Assembly (NCBI RefSeq): GCF_051486985.1
Contig: NZ_JAHVDV010000003.1
Location: 170,351-234,350, forward strand
DNA: 64,000 nucleotides
Origin: CBFFRJ01 sp051486985
GTDB lineage: Bacteria > Pseudomonadota > Gammaproteobacteria > Enterobacterales > Enterobacteriaceae
Direction: 5' to 3'
Below the pieces are notes generated by a model. That model was not told where the DNA came from. It saw nothing but the letters and a program-made list of their open reading frames with translations, and ran no database searches. Positions 25,502-33,392 of the stretch are shown here, in pieces. The stretch's first letter is position 1, and every line of letters begins with the position of its first letter. The position numbers and the translations under genes were made by a program.

Positions 25502-26197
25502 TTAGCCCGCCATCGCCAGAATAAGCGGGAATAAAAAGGGGGCAATAAGCGAGGTGATAATGCCGCAGATCACCAGGGCCAGCGAGCTGAACGCCCCTTC
25601 CTGATAATCAAGCTCAGTAGACCGGGCAGTACCGAGCGCATGCGAGGCGGTCCCCATCGCGAGCCCTCGGGCAGATTTCGTCTGTATTTTCATCAAATTC
25701 AACAGGGTATGACCAAAAACCGCCCCCAGAACACCCACAAAAATCACGCATACCGCACTGATGGCAGGAATGCCGCCTATGCTTCCTCCTACGGCCATCG
25801 CAATGGGCGTCGTCACGGATTTTGGAAGAACCGAAGCTGCAATTTCAGGTGTCGCCCCCATCATCAGGGCGATAACTGAACCGGTGACCATGGCGACCAC
25901 GCTACCAATAAAGCAAATAGTGATTATCGATTTCCAGCGCGCCCGGATCTGGTGAAGCTGTTCATAGAGCGGGAAGGCGAGCGCCACGACCGCAGGCTGC
26001 AGCAGGTCATTGAGGATTTTGCTCCCCTGAAAATAGTGATCGTAAGGGATCCCCGTCAGCAGCAGGAAAGGAATAATCACCACCATGGCTATCAGCAACG
26101 GATTAAGCAGCGCCATCTTAAAACGTGCGGCGAGTTTGCGCGCAGCGAAGAACACGGCCAGGGTCAAAGGCAGGGACCACCAGATATACGTCATCAT
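25502..26197 (-). CDS. yohK: YohK, LrgB-family membrane protein
   Basis: This 231-residue protein has several membrane segments and the E. coli length. The LrgB motifs LPKSVTTPIAMAVGGSIGG and HALGTARSTELDYQEGAFSS are present. LrgA/LrgB pairs are linked to murein hydrolase control and to export or import of small organic acids. Its ATG overlaps the TAA of yohJ by one base, so the two are translationally coupled. Confidence 0.95.
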   Translation of the reverse strand: MMTYIWWSLPLTLAVFFAARKLAARFKMALLNPLLIAMVVIIPFLLLTGIPYDHYFQGSKILNDLLQPAVVALAFPLYEQLHQIRARWKSIITICFIGSVVAMVTGSVIALMMGATPEIAASVLPKSVTTPIAMAVGGSIGGIPAISAVCVIFVGVLGAVFGHTLLNLMKIQTKSARGLAMGTASHALGTARSTELDYQEGAFSSLALVICGIITSLIAPFLFPLILAMAG

Positions 26198-26592
26198 TAT
26201 TTACTCTCTTTTTTACCAACGACGTTACGTTCGCCATGTACCAGATGGGTGCTCCAGCTCACAACCAAAAAGACAATGAGCGTACTCACGGCACAGGAGA
26301 CCACAATGGGCCCGAACTGAGCGCGTAGCATGTCGTAATACTGCATGACCCCCACACCGATAGGCACAAAGAGAAGCGCCATATAGCGGATCAGGACGTA
26401 GCAGCCAGGGGCGACCCATTTCGCCGGCAGGATTTGCAGTGCCAGCAGGACAAATAAAATCAGCATGCCAATAATGCTGCCGGGAATAGTAATAGGTAGC
26501 AGCGAAGAGAGGTAAATTCCCGCATACAGACAGGCGTAAATAAGAGCAAAAGCGCGCAGATAGTGCCAGATATTAGTCAGTGATTTACTCAT
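26197..26592 (-). CDS. yohJ: YohJ, LrgA-family membrane protein
   Basis: This 131-residue protein has four membrane segments and the LrgA/CidA signature IPGSIIGMLILFVLLALQIL. The ATG at 26592 gives the same N-terminus as E. coli YohJ (MSKxL); a 12-residue upstream extension is unlikely. It is first gene of yohJK, with a CRP-like dyad upstream, which would tie it to carbon status like the neighbouring cdd. Confidence 0.94.
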   Translation of the reverse strand: MSKSLTNIWHYLRAFALIYACLYAGIYLSSLLPITIPGSIIGMLILFVLLALQILPAKWVAPGCYVLIRYMALLFVPIGVGVMQYYDMLRAQFGPIVVSCAVSTLIVFLVVSWSTHLVHGERNVVGKKESK

Positions 26593-26641
26593 GGTGAAAA
26601 CCCTTGATGAACCGCATTCATCATACAATTAAAGGCTAAAA

Positions 26642-26657
26642 TGTGCTACCGATCACA
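26642..26657 (-). promoter_or_regulatory. CRP-like site upstream of yohJ
   Basis: TGTGC-N6-TCACA is one mismatch from the CRP dyad, 50 bp before the yohJ start. Confidence 0.55.
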
Positions 26658-26697
26658 TCATGAATTATGAGCATACCAAATATTCCTTTAGGGAACG

Positions 26698-27627
26698 TCA
26701 GGCCTTACCACAGGATAACGCCTGCTTTTCGTCTGTCAGCTTGCGTATTGCCTCAGTAATATGGTGAACGACTTCCTGTATGCCACGGTGGACTACACGA
26801 TCCTGGCGCATAACCCAGCCTAATGTACGGTGCAGCGGGGGCTCCAGAGGAAAAATTTCAAGGCCCTCTCTTTCCAGCGGCTGCGCAACAGCCATGCGTG
26901 GCACGATACTCACCCCCAGTCCTGCACGCACCATGCGTTTAATCGCTTCGACGCTGCCAAGCTCCATCACCGATTTCGCCTCTACGCCAGCGCTTAAAAA
27001 CCAGTTATCAATTTGCTGGCGAACGCCGCTACCGGATTCAAACACAATGAGCGGCATCGCGGCGCAACGGGCCGGGGAAAAAGGGGCATCCACGCCTTCG
27101 AGTCCCGTCGCGCCAATCACCACAAACTCTTCCTTCATCGCCGGGGTTATCTCTATGTTTTTGCCTGCCGCGGGCAGAGTGACGAGGCCGATATCAATCC
27201 TGTTTTCTTCAATGGCGCGAACAATGTCCTGGGTATTCCCGGTGCGTACGTCGACGGTAAGCTTTGGCCAGAGCTGACGCAGCGCCAGCAATACCGGAGG
27301 CAGTAAATGAATACACAGGGTTGCGCCTGTTCCCAGAACAACGCTGCCGCTGATGTGCTGCTGGTGTCTGGCGACAGCCTGCACTGCCGTGTTGACCGCT
27401 CTGTCAATCTCAGCGCAATGTTCGAGTAACGTCAATCCGGCAGGCGTAGGGCGGATACCGCGCCCGGTTCGCTCAATTAAGCGCGCCTGCAAGGTGGCCT
27501 CTAACTGGCGTATCTGCAAACTGACCGCAGGCTGGGAGAGGCCCAGCACCGTGGCCGCAGCGGTAAAACTTCCCCGACTTATCACCAGCTTATAGGTGGC
27601 CAGCTGATCGAGACTGAGGGTGGTCAT
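26698..27627 (-). CDS. LysR-type regulator of unknown target
   Basis: This 309-residue LysR protein has an HTH at about residues 5-62 (LDQLATYKLVISRGSFTAAA, then LSQPAVSLQIRQLEATLQAR) and an effector domain (ALRQLWPKLTVDVRTGNTQD, IGLVTLPAAG). It is divergent from the GNAT gene, and a dyad ACAGGTC-N9-GACCTGT lies between them, so that gene is the likely target. yohJ is co-directional downstream. E. coli K-12 has no LysR gene beside yohJ, and the gene lies at the rearrangement junction. Confidence 0.85.
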   Translation of the reverse strand: MTTLSLDQLATYKLVISRGSFTAAATVLGLSQPAVSLQIRQLEATLQARLIERTGRGIRPTPAGLTLLEHCAEIDRAVNTAVQAVARHQQHISGSVVLGTGATLCIHLLPPVLLALRQLWPKLTVDVRTGNTQDIVRAIEENRIDIGLVTLPAAGKNIEITPAMKEEFVVIGATGLEGVDAPFSPARCAAMPLIVFESGSGVRQQIDNWFLSAGVEAKSVMELGSVEAIKRMVRAGLGVSIVPRMAVAQPLEREGLEIFPLEPPLHRTLGWVMRQDRVVHRGIQEVVHHITEAIRKLTDEKQALSCGKA

Positions 27628-27643
27628 GCAAGGTTTTCCTTAT

Positions 27644-27666
27644 ACAGGTCATAAGTGAAGACCTGT
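27644..27666. promoter_or_regulatory. Dyad between the LysR and GNAT genes
   Basis: Perfect 7-bp arms ACAGGTC and GACCTGT are separated by 9 bases in the 94-bp divergent promoter region. Their size and place fit a LysR recognition site. Confidence 0.5.
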
Positions 27667-27721
27667 GCCTGAAGAGAGAGGGAACGGTTATCCTGCCTGC
27701 ATCAGAAACAGGAGTTGAAGA

Positions 27722-28267
27722 ATGCACATTACTGAAGCCGAAGAACATCATATTCCCGCCATCCACGCAATATATGCCTGGCACGTGGCCCACGGCACCG
27801 CCTCGTTTGAAACCGAAATCCCCACGCCTGACGATATGCTGGTGCGCCTGAACAACTTGCGTGACGCCGGACTGCCCTGGTTTGTATTGATCCATGAGGG
27901 CAGTGTTAAAGGGTACTGCTACCTGTCACGCTACCGGACTCGTGCGGCGTACCGCTACACGCTTGAAGATTCGATTTACATTGATAATGCTTTTTGTCGC
28001 CAGGGGGCGGGCAAAAAGCTGCTCGCCAGGGCTATAGCCTGGGCCGAAGCACACGGGTACAGACAGTTGATCTGCGTGGTCGGTAACAGTGAAAACGAAG
28101 CTTCACTGGCTTTACACCAGCGTGCTGGTTTTACGCTAACGGGCACGCTAAAAAATGTTGGGTTCAAACATAATCGTTGGCTGGATATTGTTATTCTGCA
28201 ACGTATGTTGGGGGAAGGGGCGCTAAGCGTGCCCAAGGACGCGCATCCTGCTTTAACCTGCGCATGA
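27722..28267 (+). CDS. GNAT acetyltransferase (phosphinothricin/MddA-like)
   Basis: This 181-residue GNAT enzyme has the acetyl-CoA loop RQGAGKKLLARA and the subgroup motifs IYAWHVAHGTASFETE and HQRAGFTLTGTLKNVGFKH. Relatives N-acetylate methionine derivatives or phosphinothricin; the natural substrate here is unknown. About 20 extra residues at the C-terminus (SVPKDAHPALTCA) extend past the usual end. GGAG precedes the ATG. It is divergent from the LysR gene. Confidence 0.83.
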   Translation: MHITEAEEHHIPAIHAIYAWHVAHGTASFETEIPTPDDMLVRLNNLRDAGLPWFVLIHEGSVKGYCYLSRYRTRAAYRYTLEDSIYIDNAFCRQGAGKKLLARAIAWAEAHGYRQLICVVGNSENEASLALHQRAGFTLTGTLKNVGFKHNRWLDIVILQRMLGEGALSVPKDAHPALTCA

Positions 28268-28470
28268 CATCCACTTTTGCGTGGGTGGTCGTGGACCGTT
28301 GTTGTGACAAGCCTTATGGCATTACGCCAGCGCTGAACGTTAAGAGTAACGTTCTCTTACCTTCAGCGCGCCCGAAATAAGGGAAGGGGCATCACTCCGG
28401 TGCCGCTTTTTACGAGCCCGTTTCCATAAGCGGAAAAAGCATTACCCCTGAAACGTGAAAAATGCCACAA
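28268..28470. other. Junction region between the 48-minute-like and 18-minute-like blocks
   Basis: No gene is seen. A compact inverted structure lies here: 8-bp arms GCGCTGAA (28330-28337) and TTCAGCGC (28362-28369) enclose, and partly compete with, a 7-bp hairpin AACGTTA/TAACGTT (28336-28353). Gene order on the left matches E. coli around cdd and on the right matches dinG onward. Confidence 0.55.
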
Positions 28471-28490
28471 TGGTGGCTGTTTATACAGTG
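28471..28490 (+). promoter_or_regulatory. LexA box of dinG
   Basis: TGGTGGCTGTTTATACAGTG aligns with the unusual LexA box of E. coli dinG. The right half CAG and the inner GCTGTTTATA are kept, and the left half is non-canonical in both. It ends 14 bp before the dinG ATG. Confidence 0.8.
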
Positions 28491-28504
28491 TTTCAGGTTT
28501 GACG

Positions 28505-30646
28505 ATGGCCCTTACCACTGCGTTAAGAGCGCAAATTGCCGCCTGGTATAAGGCGTTGCAACAACAGATCCCCGATTTTATTCCCCGAGCCCCGCAACGA
28601 CAGATGATTGCCGATGTGGCGAAAACCCTCGCCGGGGACGAAGGACGGCATCTGGCAATCGAAGCGCCAACGGGGGTCGGCAAAACCCTCTCCTATCTGA
28701 TTCCGGGGATCGCCATTGCTCGTGAAGAGCAGAAAACGCTGGTGGTCAGCACCGCTAACGTCGCTCTGCAGGATCAAATTTTCAGTAAGGATCTGCCGCT
28801 GCTGCGCAAGATTATCCCGGACCTGCGCTTTACCGCGGCCTTTGGGCGCGGGCGCTATGTCTGCCCGCGTAATCTGGCAGCGCTCTCCAGTACCGATCCC
28901 ACACAGCAGGATCTGCTGGCCTTCCTTGAGGATGAGCTCACGCCAAATAATCAGGAGGAGCAGAAGCTTTGCGCCACGCTGAAAGCCTCTCTGGACAGCT
29001 ACAAATGGGATGGCCTGCGCGATCATACCGATAAGCCGATAAGCGACGATCTCTGGCGGCGTCTCAGCACGGACAAAGCCAGCTGTCTGAATCGTAACTG
29101 CCATTACTACCGTGAATGCCCGTTTTTTGTCGCACGTCGTGAGATTCAGGAGGCAGAAGTGGTGGTGGCGAATCATGCGCTGGTGATGGCCGCACTGGAA
29201 AGTGAAGCGGTATTGCCCGAGCCGAAAAATTTGCTGCTGGTACTGGATGAAGGCCACCACCTGCCTGATGTGGCCCGTGATGCGCTGGAAATGAGCGCTG
29301 AAATCACCGCACCCTGGTTTCGTCTGCAACTTGACCTGTTCAGTAAACTGGTAGCGACCTGCCTTGAGCAGTTCCGGCCCAAAACTACGCCGCCGCTGGC
29401 GAACCCGGAACGCTTTAATGCCCATAACGAAGAACTGTACGAGCTTATTGCCTCGCTGAATAACATTCTCTGTCTTTATCTTCCCGCAGGTCAGGAAGCG
29501 GAACACCGCTTTACGATGGGGGAACTTCCCGAAGAGGTGATGGTGATTTGTCAGCGGCTGGCAAAGCTTACCGAGATGCTGCGCGGGCTGGCAGAGCTAT
29601 TTTTGAACGATCTGAGTGAGAAAACCGGCACCCATGACATCGTGCGTCTTCATCGGGTACTGTTGCAGATGAACCGGGCGCTGGGCATGTTTGAATCCCA
29701 GAGCAAACTCTGGCGGCTGGCCTCAATGGCGCAGGCCTCTGGCGCACCGGTCTCCAAGTGGGTTACCCGCGAAGTACGGGACGGGCAAATTCACCTGTTC
29801 TTCCACTGCGTTGGCATTCGCGTCAGCGATCAGCTGGAAAAACTGCTCTGGCGCAGCGTACCGCACATTGTGGTCACCTCTGCCACCTTACGCTCGCTTA
29901 ATAGCTTTTCACGCCTGCAGGAGATGAGTGGCCTCAAACCCAAAGCGGGCGACCGTTTTGTGGCGCTGGACTCTCCCTTCAACCATGTTGAGCAGGGGAA
30001 AATCGTTATCCCGCAGATGCGTCATGCGCCGCTTATTGACAATGAAGCGGCGCACCTGGCCGAAATGGCAGCCTATTTTCGCGAACAGGTTGAGAGTAAA
30101 GCCCACCGCGGAATGCTGGTGCTGTTTGCCAGTCAGCGGGCGATGCAGCTCTTTTTAACCTTTGTTACAGACTTGCGTTTGTTACTGCTGGTGCAGGGCG
30201 ATCAGCCCCGCTACCGGCTGGTTGAACTTCACCGTAAACGCATCGATGAAGGGGAACGTAGCGTGCTGGTCGGTTTACAGTCCTTTGCGGAGGGGCTGGA
30301 TCTTAAGGGCGACTATCTGACGCAGGTGCACATCCATAAAATCGCCTTCCCACCCATCGACAGCCCGGTCGTGCTCACCGAAGGCGAGTGGTTAAAAAGC
30401 CTTAATCGCTATCCCTTTGAGGTACAAAGTTTACCAAGCGCCTCGTTTACCCTCATTCAGCAGGTGGGGCGTTTGATTCGTAGCCACAGCTGCCACGGTG
30501 AAGTGGTGATTTACGACAATCGCTTGCTGAGCAAAAGTTACGGCAAGCGCCTGCTTGACGCGCTCCCGGTTTTTCCTATTTCCCAACCCACTGTTCCTGA
30601 CGTTATAGTGAAGAGACCGAAGCAAAGCCGCCGTAAGCGCCGCTGA
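28505..30646 (+). CDS. dinG: ATP-dependent DNA helicase DinG
   Basis: This 713-residue SF2/XPD-family 5'-3' helicase compares with about 716 in E. coli. It has Walker A APTGVGKT, the Fe-S cluster cysteines in RYVCPRN and ASCLNRNCHYYRECPFF, and DEAH-type box DEGHH. HxxGRxxR-like motif VI is QQVGRLIRS. It unwinds D-loops, R-loops and forks in the SOS response. The ATG at 28505 is preferred; the TTG six bases earlier is not needed. It is co-directional with ybiB, 25 bp downstream. Confidence 0.97.
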   Translation: MALTTALRAQIAAWYKALQQQIPDFIPRAPQRQMIADVAKTLAGDEGRHLAIEAPTGVGKTLSYLIPGIAIAREEQKTLVVSTANVALQDQIFSKDLPLLRKIIPDLRFTAAFGRGRYVCPRNLAALSSTDPTQQDLLAFLEDELTPNNQEEQKLCATLKASLDSYKWDGLRDHTDKPISDDLWRRLSTDKASCLNRNCHYYRECPFFVARREIQEAEVVVANHALVMAALESEAVLPEPKNLLLVLDEGHHLPDVARDALEMSAEITAPWFRLQLDLFSKLVATCLEQFRPKTTPPLANPERFNAHNEELYELIASLNNILCLYLPAGQEAEHRFTMGELPEEVMVICQRLAKLTEMLRGLAELFLNDLSEKTGTHDIVRLHRVLLQMNRALGMFESQSKLWRLASMAQASGAPVSKWVTREVRDGQIHLFFHCVGIRVSDQLEKLLWRSVPHIVVTSATLRSLNSFSRLQEMSGLKPKAGDRFVALDSPFNHVEQGKIVIPQMRHAPLIDNEAAHLAEMAAYFREQVESKAHRGMLVLFASQRAMQLFLTFVTDLRLLLLVQGDQPRYRLVELHRKRIDEGERSVLVGLQSFAEGLDLKGDYLTQVHIHKIAFPPIDSPVVLTEGEWLKSLNRYPFEVQSLPSASFTLIQQVGRLIRSHSCHGEVVIYDNRLLSKSYGKRLLDALPVFPISQPTVPDVIVKRPKQSRRKRR

Positions 30647-30671
30647 AAATGTGAGTCAGTGAGGAGTGTCG

Positions 30672-31634
30672 ATGGATTACCGCAAGATCATCAAAGAGAT
30701 TGGTCGGGGAAAAAACCATGCCCGCGATCTGGATTTTGACACCGCCCGTGGGCTGTATTCCCGGATGTTAAGTGGTGATGTCCCGGATCTTGAACTGGGT
30801 GGTATCCTGCTGGCCCTGCGAATAAAAGGGGAAGGCGAAGCAGAAATGCTGGGGTTTTACGAGGCCATGCAGCAGCAGACCCTACGCCTGACGCCACCGG
30901 TCGCGAAACCGATGCCGATTGTCATACCCAGCTATAACGGTGCGCGTAAGCAGGCAAACCTGACGCCGCTGCTGGCGATCCTGCTCAATAAACTGGGTTT
31001 CCCGGTTGTGGTTCACGGCGTAAGCATCGATCCGACCCGGGTAGTCAGCGAAACCATTTTCGCTATGCTCGGGATTGAAGCTACACATCATGCCGGGCAG
31101 GCACAGGCAAAACTGGAAGGTCAAAAGCCTGTGTTTATACCCGTGAGCGCGCTGTGCCCACCGCTGGAAAAACAGCTCTCTCTGCGCTGGGTGATGGGTG
31201 TCCGTAACAGCGCCCATACGCTCGCGAAACTGGCGACGCCCTTTGAGAAGGACGCTGCACTTCGCCTCTCCAGTGTTTCTCACCCGGAGTATATTCCACG
31301 CGTCGGTAAGTTTTTTGCCGACATTGGCGGCCGTGGTTTGCTGATGCATGGAACGGAAGGCGAAGTGTACGCCAACCCACAGCGTTGTCCGCAAATCACG
31401 CTCATCGACGCGCAGGGCACGCGTGTGCTCTTTGAACGTCAGGATGCCCCGACGCAAGCGGTTTTACCCTCAGCAAAAGACCCCGAAACCACAGCGCGCT
31501 GGATTGAGCACTGCCTGTGCGGGCGTGAACCGATACCGGAATCCTTAAAGATTCAGATGGCGTGCTGTCTGGTGGCGACGGGTGAGTGCAGTTCACTGGA
31601 AGCCGCGCACTCGCGCATTGCAAGCCACTTCTGA
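30672..31634 (+). CDS. ybiB: YbiB, TrpD2-family nucleic-acid-binding protein
   Basis: This 320-residue protein has the E. coli length. It is a structural relative of anthranilate phosphoribosyltransferase (MDYRKIIKEIGRGKNHARDL at the N-terminus, GVRNSAHTLAKLATP in the middle) that binds DNA and RNA instead of acting as TrpD. GAGGAG sets the start at the ATG, not the GTG six bases earlier. It follows dinG and is probably in its LexA-controlled transcript. E. coli ybiC, which follows there, is missing here. Confidence 0.94.
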   Translation: MDYRKIIKEIGRGKNHARDLDFDTARGLYSRMLSGDVPDLELGGILLALRIKGEGEAEMLGFYEAMQQQTLRLTPPVAKPMPIVIPSYNGARKQANLTPLLAILLNKLGFPVVVHGVSIDPTRVVSETIFAMLGIEATHHAGQAQAKLEGQKPVFIPVSALCPPLEKQLSLRWVMGVRNSAHTLAKLATPFEKDAALRLSSVSHPEYIPRVGKFFADIGGRGLLMHGTEGEVYANPQRCPQITLIDAQGTRVLFERQDAPTQAVLPSAKDPETTARWIEHCLCGREPIPESLKIQMACCLVATGECSSLEAAHSRIASHF

Positions 31635-31650
31635 TCGACAGGCAAAAAAA

Positions 31651-31675
31651 AGCCCGTCTCATCACTGGACGGGCT
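31651..31675. terminator. Bidirectional terminator between ybiB and ybiJ
   Basis: Stem AGCCCGTC/GACGGGCT with a 9-base loop, A-rich on both flanks (eight A before and five A after), so it is strong for the minus-strand ybiJ and plausible for ybiB. Confidence 0.8.
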
Positions 31676-31754
31676 AAAAAGGGTAATAACAACAGGGTCA
31701 ATGAGGGGTGGAGCATCCGTCAGAGGGTTAGTCTACGGGGTACATCAATTTAGG

Positions 31755-32015
31755 TTACTTGTAGATAACTGCAGTGCCGCTCAGTTTGTTGCTGGTGTTG
31801 GCAGAGGTGATGCTATAACCCGTTGCGCCAGCAGCAGCAGCTTTTTCAGCCAGTTGTGCTTCCAGACCATCCAGAGTGGTAGCGCCTTCGGCGGAAACGA
31901 CACCGATTTTATTCATGTTCTGGGCCTGCGCCGGGTTAATCGCCTCTGCGGCGAAAGCACCGAAGGACAGAGTAGAAAGGGCGATGGCAGCAACAGCATA
32001 TTTGATGGTTTTCAT
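31755..32015 (-). CDS. ybiJ: YbiJ, DUF1471 (YhcN-family) periplasmic protein
   Basis: This 86-residue secreted protein has the E. coli length. Its signal peptide MKTIKYAVAAIALSTLSFGA ends FAA/AEAINP, followed by one DUF1471 domain (NKIGVVSAEGATTLDGLEAQ). Members respond to stress and affect biofilm or acid and peroxide survival. The ATG at 32015 starts the signal peptide; the longer frame has no ribosome site. A GTGATA/TATCAC palindrome lies upstream. Confidence 0.94.
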   Translation of the reverse strand: MKTIKYAVAAIALSTLSFGAFAAEAINPAQAQNMNKIGVVSAEGATTLDGLEAQLAEKAAAAGATGYSITSANTSNKLSGTAVIYK

Positions 32016-32300
32016 AGTTAATCTCTCGCAGGTTATTCTGTTCAGGGGACGTTCTTCCGTCGATGTGATAAGTATCACGGTTTTTTACGAGAGAGAAAAT
32101 CTAAGAGAATTGACGGCCTTGTTTAAAAAAATTGAATAACTTTTAACGTGTTGATTTATCTGTTAATAATTAAAAAGCAGCGCTTTTTTTGCCGCTTCGT
32201 CTGACGGGGTTAAAGGGTTAGGCACAGAATGCTACTTTTTATCGGCATAAATGTGCGCGCAAGCGAAACCGCTTGCGCTGCATAAATCGGTAAAACAGAG
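32016..32300. other. ybiJ upstream region with palindrome and hairpin
   Basis: A perfect 14-bp palindrome GTGATA-AG-TATCAC lies at 32065-32078, about 50 bp before ybiJ, placed like an operator or promoter element. A 9-bp hairpin GCGCAAGCG/CGCTTGCGC (32257-32278, loop AAAC) follows the ybiI stop and may end that transcript despite a poor T run. The middle is AT-rich. Confidence 0.5.
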
Positions 32301-32567
32301 TCAACGAAGCTGGCTGTCTTTGGAACCTCTGCGATTATATCCTGCATGTGTCGAGTTTTGTAAATCTTTCTGCTGCTGACACTGAAGACAGAATCGTACC
32401 CCCGGAATCGCTTTACGCCGTGCATCAGGAATAGGTTCTCCGCACTCGGCGCACTCTTTAAGGCTTTCACCTTTAGGCAGGTCGTTACGCGCCCGCGCTA
32501 CTGCATCTTCAATAGTGCTGTCGATCTGATCCTGTACTGCACCGTCATTTGCCCAACCGGAAGCCAT
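32301..32567 (-). CDS. ybiI: YbiI, DksA/TraR-type C4 zinc-finger protein
   Basis: This 88-residue protein has the E. coli length. Two cysteine pairs, CAEC and CLQC, form a DksA/TraR zinc finger. The C-terminus GYNRRGSKDSQLR is identical to E. coli. Its function is not established; relatives contact RNA polymerase. The ATG at 32567 (MASGWAND) is chosen because it matches E. coli and has GAGGTG upstream. Confidence 0.93.
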   Translation of the reverse strand: MASGWANDGAVQDQIDSTIEDAVARARNDLPKGESLKECAECGEPIPDARRKAIPGVRFCLQCQQQKDLQNSTHAGYNRRGSKDSQLR

Positions 32568-32682
32568 CGTCTTCACCTCGGTGTTGATCATTCATAAGAT
32601 CAATATTGCGTATTATTTCGCCATTTCAAGCCCCGGAGATAAAAAACCCGCAGCGAGTGCGGGTAAGCGCAACGCGAAAGAA

Positions 32683-33297
32683 TTAGCGGTCGTCGGGGCG
32701 ACGCATATCGAAACGCTGCGCATCCGTAATGGTGTAATAGGCTGTCGGGCCACCGGCCCGCAAAATGGGCTGCGCTTTTGCCGTCTGGTATATACCCTCT
32801 TCTAACAATGATTCATCAATATGGATGGCAACCGCTTCACCCAAAACCAGCCAACTGTCCAGCTCGTCACCATTGGCCTTTGTCAGTTGAATACACTGGG
32901 AGAGCCGGCACTCGAAATGGACGGGGCTTTCTGCCACGCGCGGGGCTTTAACGAGATGACTGGCAAGGGGTGTTAACCCGCCAAAAGCGAACTCATCCTC
33001 GCCGGGGGCGAGTGAGGCGGAGGTTTCATTCATTCGCTCTGCTAACGCACGGGTTGCCAGATTCCAGACAAAGACTTTCGTCTCAACTATGTTTCGCACG
33101 CTGTCTTTCCAGCCGCTACTGGCGAAACCAATAATCGGCGGGCGATAATTGAAGCAGTTAAAGAAGCTGTAGGGCGCAAGATTCTGCTGACCACTACTGT
33201 TTAACGATGAGATCCAACCGATGGGGCGAGGGCCAATAATCGCATTAAGCGGGTCATGGGGCAGACCGTGTCCCTTTGTAGGTTCGTAAAAATACAT
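32683..33297 (-). CDS. Flavin reductase-like FMN-binding protein
   Basis: This 204-residue protein of the flavin reductase-like domain family has the N-terminal motif IIGPRPIGWISSLNSSGQ and FASSGWKDSVRNI, typical of FMN-binding split-barrel proteins. It probably reduces free flavin or a small substrate with NAD(P)H; the partner is unknown. E. coli has ybiX and the siderophore receptor fiu between ybiI and rlmF; this gene takes their place. It is divergent from rlmF. Confidence 0.82.
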   Translation of the reverse strand: MYFYEPTKGHGLPHDPLNAIIGPRPIGWISSLNSSGQQNLAPYSFFNCFNYRPPIIGFASSGWKDSVRNIVETKVFVWNLATRALAERMNETSASLAPGEDEFAFGGLTPLASHLVKAPRVAESPVHFECRLSQCIQLTKANGDELDSWLVLGEAVAIHIDESLLEEGIYQTAKAQPILRAGGPTAYYTITDAQRFDMRRPDDR

Positions 33298-33392
33298 GGT
33301 GCGTTCCTGACAGCTGAGAGTTTCTTTAACCTCACTTATTTACCCTGCCGCCGTCAACGGGTATCTTACGCCGCTGCCAACAGGAGAATGCC

